DNA from: Endobugula sp047636495
GTDB lineage: Bacteria > Pseudomonadota > Gammaproteobacteria > Pseudomonadales > Cellvibrionaceae
NCBI GenBank assembly: GCA_047636495.1
Contig: JBLILH010000013.1
Location: 1-64,000 of the forward strand
Reading direction: 5' to 3'
Length of the DNA stretch: 64,000 nucleotides
A program made the translations under genes and the position numbers. Under the pieces are notes generated by a model. The model did no database searches, was not told the DNA's origin, and was given only the letters and a program-made list of their open reading frames with translations. Positions 8,446 through 17,215 of the stretch are shown piece by piece; within the stretch, counting starts at the first letter, position 1, and each line of letters begins with the position of its first letter.

Positions 8446-9681
8446 TCAATCTATTTTGCGAAAAACCAACGATCCATTGGTTCCACCAAAGCCAAATGAA
8501 TTGGATAATACGCCATCAATTTTCATTTTTTGAGCATGATGCGGTACAAAATTGATATCACAGCCATCTTCTGGGTCATCAAGATTAATTGTTGGAGGGG
8601 CGATTTGGTCACGTATCGCTAACACGCTAAAAATGGCTTCTACAGCGCCCGCTGCACCTAATAGATGTCCGATCATTGACTTGGTTGAACTCACGGCTAC
8701 TTGATGAATAGCACTACCGAATACAGCCTTTACAGCACTGCATTCTGCCGTATCACCTGCTGGTGTCGATGTACCATGGGCATTGACGTATTGTACATCG
8801 CTAGCAGACATGTCAGCATCGCGGAGTGCATTTTCCATCGATAAAGCAGCACCCGCGCCATCAGCGGGAGGCGACGTCATATGGTACGCGTCACCACTCA
8901 TGCCAAAGCCAGTTAACTCTGCATAAATTTTTGCACCACGTGCTTTTGCGTGTTCGTATTCTTCTAATACTAAAATGCCTGCCCCGTCACCCAAGACAAA
9001 GCCATCGCGATTCTTGTCCCAAGGACGACTTGCTTTTGCCGGATCATCGTTACGGGTCGATAATGCTCTTGCCGCAGCAAAGCCCCCTAAACCCAATGGC
9101 GTGGTCGCCATTTCAGCACCGCCTGCTAACATGGCATCCGCTTCGCCATGCTGAATAGATCGTGCGGCCAAGCCAATCGCGTGGGTGCCTGTGGTGCATG
9201 CCGTCGTGACCGCTAAATTAGGGCCTTTTAGGCCATATTTAATCGATAGGTTACCTGCAATCATATTTATAATAGAACCCGGCACAAAGAAAGGGGACAA
9301 ACGTCGAGGACCACGATTTTCTACCGTGAGCGTACCGTCTTCTATTGAGCCGATACCCCCAATACCCGAACCAATGACAGCACCGAAACGCGGAGCGAGT
9401 GCATCGTTAACATCGATGCCTGCATCCTGCATAGCTTGTATGCCTGCAACCATACCGTACTGAATAAAAAGATCCATTTTACGTGCATCTTTTGCGGGGA
9501 AATAATCACCCACTGTGAGATTTTTGACTGACGCACTAAATTGCGTCGTAAACGCACTGGCATCAAATGTCGAAATAGTTTCTACACCACTTTTACCATT
9601 CAGGATGGCATTCCATGTATCTGCAACGGTATTTCCTAAAGGAGACACCATACCCAAACCTGTAATGACTACTCGTTTCAC
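8446..9681 (-). CDS. fabF: Beta-ketoacyl-ACP synthase II
   Basis: FabF condenses malonyl-ACP with a growing acyl-ACP in fatty acid elongation. The 411 residues match the family length. The Cys-His-His triad is visible: C162 in VTTACTTGTHAIG, His near 302 in YVNAHGTSTPAGD and His near 339 in STKSMIGHLLGAAG. The glycine-rich SNSFGFGGTNGSLVF end is present. The start ATG 9681 opens MKRVVITGLGMVSPLG. It is separated from acpP by 224 bases with a hairpin, so it may be only partly co-transcribed with it. Confidence 0.97.
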   Translation of the reverse strand: MKRVVITGLGMVSPLGNTVADTWNAILNGKSGVETISTFDASAFTTQFSASVKNLTVGDYFPAKDARKMDLFIQYGMVAGIQAMQDAGIDVNDALAPRFGAVIGSGIGGIGSIEDGTLTVENRGPRRLSPFFVPGSIINMIAGNLSIKYGLKGPNLAVTTACTTGTHAIGLAARSIQHGEADAMLAGGAEMATTPLGLGGFAAARALSTRNDDPAKASRPWDKNRDGFVLGDGAGILVLEEYEHAKARGAKIYAELTGFGMSGDAYHMTSPPADGAGAALSMENALRDADMSASDVQYVNAHGTSTPAGDTAECSAVKAVFGSAIHQVAVSSTKSMIGHLLGAAGAVEAIFSVLAIRDQIAPPTINLDDPEDGCDINFVPHHAQKMKIDGVLSNSFGFGGTNGSLVFRKID

Positions 9682-9828
9682 AAAAACCTCGACTAAGAAT
9701 AAAGTAAATAGTGAGAACTCGTTTGAAAACAGATTGGTTTAGTAATCACTGTACTTGACTAAACATTGACAGCACCCACTAGCATGTTGTCTAAAATCAT
9801 TCTCAAAAACGATACCCGTACAAACTAT

Positions 9829-9862
9829 AAAAGCCGCACTATAAAATAGATACGGCTTTTTT
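9829..9862. terminator. Hairpin between acpP and fabF
   Basis: AAAAGCCG at 9829-9836 pairs with CGGCTTTT at 9853-9860, leaving a 16-base loop. It lies 46 bases past the acpP stop. An attenuating terminator after acpP would help give the very high ACP level relative to fabF; that role is inference. The T-run is better on the plus strand than on the minus strand, so its strength is uncertain. Confidence 0.5.
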
Positions 9863-9905
9863 AATTTATTAACTGCTGATAGCTCAGTCAACTGAAGCCG
9901 AGGGC

Positions 9906-10142
9906 TTAGCCTAAGTTAGCATTGATATAATCAATAGCTAGTTTAACGGTAGTGATTTTTTCAGCTTCTTCATCCGGGATCTCAGTTTCAAATTCTTCTT
10001 CAAGGGCCATAACCAACTCAACAGTGTCAAGTGAATCTGCACCTAAATCTTCAACGAATGATGCTTCAATTTTCACTTCGTCTTCTTTAACACCTAGTTG
10101 CTCGGCAACGATTTTTTTAACGCGTTCTTCTGTGTTGCTCAT
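9906..10142 (-). CDS. acpP: Acyl carrier protein
   Basis: ACP carries acyl chains as thioesters on 4'-phosphopantetheine during fatty acid synthesis. ATG 10142 gives MSNTEERVKKIVAEQLGV and 78 residues, the standard size; an 11-residue upstream extension of the frame is not conserved. The attachment serine is in the GADSLDTVELVMALEEEF helix-II motif (S37 counting the Met). The protein is strongly acidic, as expected. Order fabG-acpP-fabF is the conserved one. Confidence 0.98.
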   Translation of the reverse strand: MSNTEERVKKIVAEQLGVKEDEVKIEASFVEDLGADSLDTVELVMALEEEFETEIPDEEAEKITTVKLAIDYINANLG

Positions 10143-10368
10143 AATATTGTTGAACTCCTGCTCGATGGAAACCATAATAAATAATGTTTTATCAACGCTT
10201 TTCTAGCCGTGTCACAACATATTTGTAAATTTCGTATATGCCACGTATATGTCACTTAATCTTATTGTGCTTTTACGAGGGCGCATTTTACATGTAAATT
10301 TGGGTTGTTGTAACAGTTGTTGAGTAATTATTTGCGTAAATTTTATCTTTTTCATTATATTCAATAAC

Positions 10369-11112
10369 TTACGACATGTACATACCACCGTTTACATGGA
10401 TATTTTCACCTGTAATGTAAGCTGCGCCCTCACTAGCCAGGAATTTAACGGTATTCGCGATCTCTTCTGGCTGCCCTAAACGACCCGCAGGAACAGAAGA
10501 TAGCATCAACAATTTTTGCTCTTCTGAAAGAACATCTGTCATATCTGTAGCTATAAAACCTGGGGAAACAGTATTGACTGTGACGTTGCGAGAACCTACT
10601 TCTTTAGCTAACGCTCTTGCAAAACCTGCTACACCGGCCTTGGTCGCCGCATAATTTGCTTGCCCAGCATTACCCATGGCACCCACCACCGAACCAATAT
10701 TAATTATGCGCCCCCAGCGTGCTTTCATCATGCCACGCAAGCAAGCTTTACTCAGGCGGTATACTGCGCTCAAGTTGGTATTAACCACGTCAAACCACTC
10801 ATCTTCAGTCATTCGTATCAATAGATTATCTTTGGTAATACCCGCGTTGTTAACCAAAATAGATGGGGCACCATATTCTGCCTGAATATTCGCCAGTAGT
10901 GATTTAACTGATTCGGTATCGGTAACGTTTAGTACCATTCCTTTACCTTTGATGTTATGTTCAGATAAGTGTGCACCAATCCTTTTTGCACCTGCTTCGC
11001 TTGTTGCCGTACCAATAACAATGGCGCCTTCCTGTCCTAACGAATCTGCAATAGCTGCACCAATACCGCGAGTCGCACCCGTTACCAACACTACTTTTTG
11101 CTCGAAACTCAT
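10369..11112 (-). CDS. fabG: 3-oxoacyl-ACP reductase
   Basis: FabG reduces the beta-keto group of acyl-ACP with NADPH. The 247-residue SDR protein has the TGATRGIG nucleotide-binding turn at residues 11-18, NNAGIT, the catalytic Ser in INIGSVVG, YAATK with the Tyr-Lys pair, and the SPGFIATDM loop. It ends in HVNGGMYMS, typical of FabG. It is preceded by fabD (65 bases) and followed by acpP (226 bases). Confidence 0.97.
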   Translation of the reverse strand: MSFEQKVVLVTGATRGIGAAIADSLGQEGAIVIGTATSEAGAKRIGAHLSEHNIKGKGMVLNVTDTESVKSLLANIQAEYGAPSILVNNAGITKDNLLIRMTEDEWFDVVNTNLSAVYRLSKACLRGMMKARWGRIINIGSVVGAMGNAGQANYAATKAGVAGFARALAKEVGSRNVTVNTVSPGFIATDMTDVLSEEQKLLMLSSVPAGRLGQPEEIANTVKFLASEGAAYITGENIHVNGGMYMS

Positions 11113-11176
11113 ATTTTTTTCCTTGCATTAATAAAATGCATTGTTACCTGCTGCAACATTGCAATAATATAATTTT

Positions 11177-12106
11177 TTATGCCGCAGAAATTGCCTCTGG
11201 CGTATCTGAAGTCATCGACGCTACGCTACGGTCGATGCGTTTAATTAACCCTGACAACACTTTACCGGGACCGCATTCAACTGCGTTCGTCACGCCTTCT
11301 TCTACCAGCACATTGACACAATCTACCCATAGAACAGGATGATAAATTTGCTCAATCATGCGCTGTTTAATTTGCTCTGGATCTGTTTCTGTTTTTGCAT
11401 TGACGTTATGTACAATAGGAATAATCGGCGGACTAAATTTTACATCGGCGATATTTTCTGCCAAACGATCTGCCGCTGGTTTCAATAAAGCCGAATGAAA
11501 CGGTGCGCTTACCGCTAAGGTCATCGCTTTCTTAGCCCCTTTGTGTTTACAGATAGCAATAGCACGTTCTACCGCATTAACGTGACCCGCTATTACAACT
11601 TGACCTGGAGAATTAAAGTTTACCGCGGACACTTCTTCGCCCTCCGCTGCCGCTTTACATGCATCGATTATGCTCTGGTCATCCAAGCCTATGATGGCTG
11701 CCATGGTCCCAACACCACTAGGCACAGCTTCTTGCATGTATTTTCCACGGAGCTGAACCAACTGGATGGCATCTGCAAATGACAATACCTCTGCACAGAC
11801 CAGCGCCGACCACTCACCTAGACTATGTCCAGCCATTAACGCAGGACGTGCAGTTTTCTGTTGCTGCCATACTCGCCAAATCGCCACACTAGCCGCCAAC
11901 AATAGAGGTTGGGTGCGCTCAGTCATATTCAGTGTTTCTTGGGGGCCGTCTTGAGATAATCGCCAAAGGTCATAACCCAGTACTGCCGATGCCTCGGCAA
12001 AAGTTTCTTGAACAATAGGGTATTGTTCCGATAATTCAGCAAGCATCCCTTGTTTTTGCGATCCTTGCCCAGGAAAAACAAAAGCTAAAGTAGAAGTCGT
12101 TGTCAT
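11177..12106 (-). CDS. fabD: Malonyl-CoA:ACP transacylase
   Basis: FabD loads malonyl from CoA onto ACP. The 309 residues show FPGQGSQKQGML at the start, the nucleophilic Ser (S95) in GHSLGEWS, the conserved Arg in VQLRGKYMQ, and the catalytic His in VSAPFHSALLKP. The late GPGKVLSGLIKRI segment is also typical. It lies 90 bases after plsX. No fabH separates the two; it does in enteric bacteria. Confidence 0.97.
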   Translation of the reverse strand: MTTTSTLAFVFPGQGSQKQGMLAELSEQYPIVQETFAEASAVLGYDLWRLSQDGPQETLNMTERTQPLLLAASVAIWRVWQQQKTARPALMAGHSLGEWSALVCAEVLSFADAIQLVQLRGKYMQEAVPSGVGTMAAIIGLDDQSIIDACKAAAEGEEVSAVNFNSPGQVVIAGHVNAVERAIAICKHKGAKKAMTLAVSAPFHSALLKPAADRLAENIADVKFSPPIIPIVHNVNAKTETDPEQIKQRMIEQIYHPVLWVDCVNVLVEEGVTNAVECGPGKVLSGLIKRIDRSVASMTSDTPEAISAA

Positions 12107-12196
12107 TTTTTTCTTCTTTGTGATTAATAATATTGTAAAAGTAATTTAAAAAAAATAGCATCATGAAAAATAAAATTTTTATTACTACGCAGTAAA

Positions 12197-13282
12197 TTAC
12201 CGGGAAATCGTTTTTAAAAATAGAGTTTCCATATCAATTTCTTGCTTCGACTGCTGGGTTAATTGTTCAATCAGCATCACTAGGGCATAATAAAATTGCT
12301 GCTGATTCGCATCACCATGGCTTTTTATCACTGTACCTTTTAAACCTAGTAAATAAGCACCGTTATAACGGTCGGGGCTCATACTTTTTTGCCATCGCTG
12401 CAAAACTGATGATGACATCCATGCGAGCAAACGACTTTTAATATTTTTTGTAAACGCATGCCGTAGATGACGCGTCACCAAGCGTGTCATGCCTTCACTC
12501 GCTTTCAGAGCAACGTTACCAGAAAATCCATCGCAAACAATTACCTTAGCAATACCTTGGAAAATCTCATTTGCTTCAATAAACCCCTGATAATTTAGCG
12601 CTCCGTTTTTTTGTAATAGTTCAGCTGCTGCTTGTACCACTGCTGACCCCTTAATGGCCTCGTGACCTATGTTAAGCAGACGAATAGTTGGCGAGGATTG
12701 CTTATCGATAGAGGAACAAAATATAGAGCCTAAGCAAGCATATTGGACTAATTGTTCGGCAGAGCAATTAACATTAGCGCCCAAGTCTAATAAGTAACTA
12801 TGTAAACTTTGCGAATTAATCATCTCCGCTTCGCTCTCTTTGGCTATTTTTGATGATAACGATGCATCGTCTACAACTGGGATGGCTTTGCATAATGCGG
12901 GTCGTGCAAGTCCTTCATAGCATCTTAAAAAGTGCATGCCCATGGCCACTAACGCGCCAGTATTACCCGCACTAATACAACCGTCGGCTTTTTTAGCCGC
13001 GACCGCTTGCAATGCCAGCGCCATAGACGAATCACGTTTGTGGCGAAGAGCGCTTGCAGGTGCATCTGCCATCGCAACGCTATCTCCAGCAGGTATGAAC
13101 ACAGTATTATTTAAGTGCGAGGACGTTTGCAGGTCATCAAATGGCGCCTGAGCAATAGCCTCACCATATAGCTGAAACTCTATGTCTGGGTATTGTCTTG
13201 CTGCCATCGCAACGGCAGGCAAAACCGACAGAATGCCTTCGTCTCCACCCATGACATCGATTGCAATGCGCAGCCTATTCAT
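12197..13282 (-). CDS. plsX: Phosphate acyltransferase
   Basis: PlsX converts acyl-ACP to acyl-phosphate, feeding PlsY in phospholipid synthesis. It is a soluble, membrane-associated protein. The 361 residues start with IAIDVMGGDEGILSVLPA. They include ISAGNTGALVAMG, LLDLGANVNCSAEQLVQYA and IVCDGFSGNVALKASEG, all hallmarks. Adjacent rpmF and yceD upstream give the conserved yceD-rpmF-plsX order. Confidence 0.96.
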   Translation of the reverse strand: MNRLRIAIDVMGGDEGILSVLPAVAMAARQYPDIEFQLYGEAIAQAPFDDLQTSSHLNNTVFIPAGDSVAMADAPASALRHKRDSSMALALQAVAAKKADGCISAGNTGALVAMGMHFLRCYEGLARPALCKAIPVVDDASLSSKIAKESEAEMINSQSLHSYLLDLGANVNCSAEQLVQYACLGSIFCSSIDKQSSPTIRLLNIGHEAIKGSAVVQAAAELLQKNGALNYQGFIEANEIFQGIAKVIVCDGFSGNVALKASEGMTRLVTRHLRHAFTKNIKSRLLAWMSSSVLQRWQKSMSPDRYNGAYLLGLKGTVIKSHGDANQQQFYYALVMLIEQLTQQSKQEIDMETLFLKTISR

Positions 13283-13496
13283 AAAGTCGAACTGAAGAGA
13301 AAATTAACATTAGAGGCAGTAATTTTTGATCGATATTGGTCGTCTTGCCTTGCATACTTAACGCGTGCAGTGGACGATAAATCTATAGATAGACTAGAGA
13401 TACGTTTCATTCTTTTTATAAAGAAGAAAGTCAAAATAGGTTGAAATAAATTACACGCACTGATTTATCAGCACGTGCAAGAGTATTCTCAGTGTC

Positions 13497-13688
13497 TTAT
13501 TCAGCACTGCTTGAAGCAGTTTCGATCACTTTCTTACCACGATAAAAACCATCAGGGCTTACGTGGTGACGAAGGTGCTTCTCGCCTGAAGTTGGATCAA
13601 TAGTTAATGTTAACTCTGTACTTAATGCATCATGTGAACGACGCATGCCGCGTCTAGAACGAGTTTTTTTACTTTTCTGTACTGCCAT
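13497..13688 (-). CDS. rpmF: 50S ribosomal protein L32
   Basis: This 63-residue basic protein begins AVQKSKKTRSRRGMRRSHD, the diagnostic N-terminus of L32, followed by HLRHHVSPDGFYRGKKVI. No zinc-binding cysteines are present, as in other gammaproteobacterial L32. It lies between yceD and plsX. The 164 bases between it and yceD hold a short AT-rich tandem repeat (TATTTATGTAC units, 13710-13740). Confidence 0.97.
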   Translation of the reverse strand: MAVQKSKKTRSRRGMRRSHDALSTELTLTIDPTSGEKHLRHHVSPDGFYRGKKVIETASSSAE

Positions 13689-13852
13689 GATTGACTCCTG
13701 CCATTTAACTATTTATGTACTATTTATGTACTATTTATAAAGCGATAACCATATGAATTAATGATTAACAGCTTATTTGTCAGTGCCAACAGAACGCGAT
13801 AGTAGCGCACTTATGACGGTGTTCAAAATCGTTGCAATCTTACCCTTACGAC

Positions 13853-14413
13853 TTATTCGTTACCCTCTTCTTTTTCAGAAGAACGGGTTTGTAAAGATTT
13901 TTTCAGCCCCTTCAATGCGGCAAAGGGGTTAGTGCTTGGTGCCGCAGCGATCACCTTATTGGCTTCTTCTTCGCCGCTAGAAAACAAGGTGCTCGGCACG
14001 CACTCATCATTATGATAAGAAACGATGGGCAAACTCAACAATATCTCATCTTCTATAATTTGATAAATATCTGTTGGGCCCTCAGCCACAATCCACGGAT
14101 CAAAACGACTTGGCAACCTATCTAAATCGGAGTCTTCCCATTGAATAGCTAAGTTTAGCTCGCAATCTATTGAAACAGGTACAGCCTCTAAACAACGCTG
14201 ACAGATATTTTCAACAGTCGCTTTAATGTTTCCGGCAACGTACAAAATACGTTGCTCACCAATGCCGAAACTCAACTCAGCGCATACATTCCCTTTATCA
14301 GAGAACAGCAGCTCTGCTGCTCTTGTCAATGCTGATAGTGCGACAGTACCAGCCACCTCAATCCCTTGTTGCGCAAATTTACGAGGATCAATATGACGAG
14401 GTAATGGCTTCAT
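13853..14413 (-). CDS. yceD: YceD/DUF177 family 23S rRNA accumulation protein
   Basis: The 186-residue protein has the DUF177 core. NICQRCLEAVPVSID carries a CxxC, and an acidic segment follows with DPWIVAEGPTDIYQIIEDEILLSLPIV. A second, less regular Cys is in NDECVP. In E. coli and plants the family is needed for normal 23S rRNA accumulation, and it is almost always encoded just before rpmF, as here. The C-terminal tail is charged (SSEKEEGNE) and follows the typical NPFAALKGLK. Confidence 0.92.
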   Translation of the reverse strand: MKPLPRHIDPRKFAQQGIEVAGTVALSALTRAAELLFSDKGNVCAELSFGIGEQRILYVAGNIKATVENICQRCLEAVPVSIDCELNLAIQWEDSDLDRLPSRFDPWIVAEGPTDIYQIIEDEILLSLPIVSYHNDECVPSTLFSSGEEEANKVIAAAPSTNPFAALKGLKKSLQTRSSEKEEGNE

Positions 14414-14595
14414 ATGGCACTTTCTAATAATAAAGGGGTATCCAAATACAGGCGCGCAATCATAGTGAGTTGTGTGTCGTGTGTCAAAAAAAATCGTGTG
14501 AAAATAGGTGAAAAAGGGTTTTTTTCACGTTTTATATCAATATGTAGTGGAAGACGCTAAAATCCTGCGTAATAATCACCTAGAAACCCTTATTT

Positions 14596-15177
14596 ATGCT
14601 GCCTATCATTCTCGCATCAAGTTCTCCCTATCGCCGCGAACTACTCAACAAGCTAACCTTACCCTTTACCTGCCAATCGCCCGACATCGACGAATCTATT
14701 TTAGATGGTGAGTCGCCGGAACAACTCGTTAAGCGACTCGCCTTAGAAAAAGCAAATGCAGTGGCGATGGATAATCCAGACGCGTTAATTATCGCTTCTG
14801 ATCAGGTAGCCGTTCTTGATGGGTACGTCATGGCAAAACCGCACACCCATAAAAACGCTATCGAGCAACTTAAGCACTCAAGCGGCAATACTGTTCGCTT
14901 CCTCACTAGCCTTTGCCTGCTCAACAGCCAAACAGGAGAGTATCAATCGGCGATAGCACCATACTCTGTTGAATTTTTACCATTAACTTCATCTCAAATA
15001 GAAGGCTATCTTCGTAAAGAACAGCCATACCAATGTGCGGGAAGCTTTAAATCAGAAGGGCTAGGCATTACTCTTTTCAAATGCTTTAACGGAGATGATC
15101 CTAACAGCCTCATCGGATTACCTCTTATTGCGCTGACACGCATGCTAAGAAATCATGGCATTGATCCTTTAAGCTGA
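14596..15177 (+). CDS. yceF: Maf-family nucleotide pyrophosphatase (YceF type)
   Basis: Maf proteins hydrolyse non-canonical nucleoside triphosphates; the YceF subgroup prefers m7GTP. The 193 residues begin LPIILASSSPYRRELL and contain IIASDQVAVLDG and QCAGSFKSEGLGITLF, with DPNSLIGLPLIAL at the end. All are Maf signatures. It is the only plus-strand gene inside the minus-strand rluC-tmk block and faces away from yceD. The YceF assignment rests on context next to yceD-rpmF and on the QCAGSFKSEG motif. Confidence 0.92.
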   Translation: MLPIILASSSPYRRELLNKLTLPFTCQSPDIDESILDGESPEQLVKRLALEKANAVAMDNPDALIIASDQVAVLDGYVMAKPHTHKNAIEQLKHSSGNTVRFLTSLCLLNSQTGEYQSAIAPYSVEFLPLTSSQIEGYLRKEQPYQCAGSFKSEGLGITLFKCFNGDDPNSLIGLPLIALTRMLRNHGIDPLS

Positions 15178-15491
15178 ATGCATCAATAATAATAGCGTTT
15201 TGAAACTCACCAAAATAAGCTGTGAGTGTTATCACACACCAGCAAGATAAGGGCTTTAGCTCACAAAATTCTTAGCTCAGGCTTACATACGTATGCATTC
15301 AAGTTGCTATTGTGGTTAACAGCAAGGATGCTCAATCACAGAATGTGATAATTGCTAGAAGCGCAACAGGGATAGAACATTTATCTCAAGCATTGCACGG
15401 AAGCCATGTGATTGAAGCTCAACACCGTTGAGATGCTGAGCTTCAATCACATGCTTATCAACGGCTGACCATCGACAGCAGCAATATAAAA
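15178..15491. other. Intergenic region yceF/sppA with a 17-bp inverted repeat
   Basis: No convincing gene is present. CATGTGATTGAAGCTCA at 15405-15421 is matched exactly by its reverse complement at 15437-15453, with a 15-base loop. The palindrome sits between the convergent yceF and sppA genes and has no T-tract. A short plus-strand open frame (roughly 15300-15432, IQVAIVVNSKDAQSQN... ending EAQHR) has amino-acid-like composition but no start and no recognisable family. It could be a gene remnant. Confidence 0.6.
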
Positions 15492-16481
15492 CTAGTAACT
15501 AAGCTTGATAGGTTTATTAATAACGGCATTAATCACGGCGCCGACACCTTCACCTACAGAGATACCAAAATTTCTAGAGAATTTCTCAAAAGGTGTTGGC
15601 CTTAAGGTGTAATCAATTACTTGCTCCACATTAATCACCTCTCGGGCTACGTAGCCCGCACTGCCCAAACCATCGATTAAACCCAACCCTAATGCCTGCT
15701 CACCACTCCAAATCAAACCAGAGTAGAGATCTTCGTCGTCTTTAACCAGTCGATCACCACGACCTGTTTCAACGGCTTGAATAAACTGCTTATGCGTCGT
15801 ACTCAACACATTTTCCCAGAACACTTTTTCGTCTTCGCGTTGAGGAGCAAACGGATCAAGAAAACTTTTATGCTCACCGCTAGTATAACTACGACGCTCG
15901 ACACCTAATTTTTCCATCAACTCGACGAAACCAAAGCTAGCCGCAGTAACGCCAATAGACCCCACCAAACTCGATTTGTCAGCATATATCTCGTCGGCTG
16001 CAGCGGCAATATAGTAGCCACCCGAAGCGCCTAAATCACTAATAACCGCATAGAGTTTTTTATTGGTGTAAATAGCTCGCAAACGTCTAATTTCATCATA
16101 AACATAACCTGACTGCACGGGACTGCCGCCTGGGCTATTGATGGCGAGTATAACCGCCTTAGAGGATGAGTTTTTAAATGCAGCTCGTAATGCAACGACC
16201 AAATCATTAGCGTTAGCCGCTTCGCCAGCAGAAATGACGCCATCTAAATAGATAATACCAACATGCTCTTGCGAAACAGAGTATTGAGAAACACTATTTT
16301 GACGCGCGACACCCACAAGTATGATGACAATATAAATACAAAAAAACAGCTTGAAAAAAATACCCCAGCGGCGTGCTTTTTTCTGCTCTTTTAACGATTC
16401 TTGTGCAATAGACGCCACTAACTGCCAATCACGACTTTCGCTGTTAGGGTCTACCTTATTTTCGCGACTAAACAATCCCAT
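15492..16481 (-). CDS. sppA: Signal peptide peptidase, short SppA type
   Basis: SppA is an inner-membrane serine protease that degrades cleaved signal peptides. The 329-residue protein has one membrane segment (FFKLFFCIYIVIILVGVA) and the S49 peptidase domain. INSPGGSPVQSG comes first, then the catalytic Ser in SDLGASGGYYIAAAAD and the general-base region YADKSSLVGSIGV. It is the single-domain (half-length) form, as in Pseudomonas. It follows the HAD phosphatase gene in the conserved order. Confidence 0.92.
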   Translation of the reverse strand: MGLFSRENKVDPNSESRDWQLVASIAQESLKEQKKARRWGIFFKLFFCIYIVIILVGVARQNSVSQYSVSQEHVGIIYLDGVISAGEAANANDLVVALRAAFKNSSSKAVILAINSPGGSPVQSGYVYDEIRRLRAIYTNKKLYAVISDLGASGGYYIAAAADEIYADKSSLVGSIGVTAASFGFVELMEKLGVERRSYTSGEHKSFLDPFAPQREDEKVFWENVLSTTHKQFIQAVETGRGDRLVKDDEDLYSGLIWSGEQALGLGLIDGLGSAGYVAREVINVEQVIDYTLRPTPFEKFSRNFGISVGEGVGAVINAVINKPIKLSY

Positions 16482-16555
16482 CGAACACTCCCAAAAAGTA
16501 ATATTATAAAATCAACTAACTGAATGAACCATTAAGGCAGGCACACACGCCTCAA

Positions 16556-17215
16556 TCACTTTCGATGAGACAGTGCCCATTCAACACACTCTGAAAAATG
16601 ATCAGCACACAATACTGGCCGGTAAGGCTTGAGACGGTCAAGATGGTGCGCTCCGTAACTCACTGCAATACGATGGACGCGGGCGTTTTCTGCCATCTCC
16701 ATATCGTATTCGGTATCGCCAACCATAACCGCCTTATCAGCATCAACGTCCATTTCCAACAGCAGCTCTTCTAGCATCAGCGGGTGTGGTTTTGAGCGTG
16801 TTTCATCCGCACAACGGCTCGCATCAAAATAACTGCGCATATTCAGTCGATCCAAAACTCGGTCAAGACCCCGACGGCTTTTACCCGTTGCTACTGCCAT
16901 TTTAAAACCCGAATCCCTTAGCGTCGCCAACCCCTCTTCTACACCCACAAAAAAAGGCGATGGGATTTGATCAGCAGCCAAGAAATGTTCTACATAATGC
17001 CGCCGCACCTGGTCTTTTTGATCGTCATTCAGATCGGGATATAAACGTTCCATTGCTTCGGGCAAACCCAACCCAATAATATTGCAGATAACATCGTCTG
17101 CAAGAACAGGGAAATCTGCTGTTTTCGCTGCCTCTTGTAGGCAAGTAACAATTTTAGAGGTGGAGTCACTTAACGTGCCATCCCAATCGAATATCAGCAA
17201 CACCTTAGGTAGCAT
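16556..17215 (-). CDS. HAD-IA hydrolase, phosphoglycolate-phosphatase-like
   Basis: ATG 17215 gives MLPKVLLIFDWDGTLSDS with the HAD nucleophile pair DWDGT. The longer frame adds a poor N-terminus. Thr/Ser of motif II lie in MAVATGKSRRGLDR. Motif III and IV are KPHPLMLEELL and VMVGDTEYDMEMAENARV. At about 219 residues with a helical cap it belongs to the Gph/YqaB-type family. The gene lies between rluC and sppA, as in pseudomonads. Its start overlaps the rluC stop by about 11 bases, so the two are translationally coupled. The substrate is not certain. Confidence 0.88.
   Translation of the reverse strand: MLPKVLLIFDWDGTLSDSTSKIVTCLQEAAKTADFPVLADDVICNIIGLGLPEAMERLYPDLNDDQKDQVRRHYVEHFLAADQIPSPFFVGVEEGLATLRDSGFKMAVATGKSRRGLDRVLDRLNMRSYFDASRCADETRSKPHPLMLEELLLEMDVDADKAVMVGDTEYDMEMAENARVHRIAVSYGAHHLDRLKPYRPVLCADHFSECVEWALSHRK

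Noticed and set aside
8826..9463. Plus-strand frames opposite fabF
   Set aside because: Shadow frames of a strongly conserved gene; no ribosome site or family.
13710..13740. TATTTATGTAC tandem repeat upstream of rpmF
   Set aside because: Only two and a half copies of an AT-rich unit; no function can be argued.
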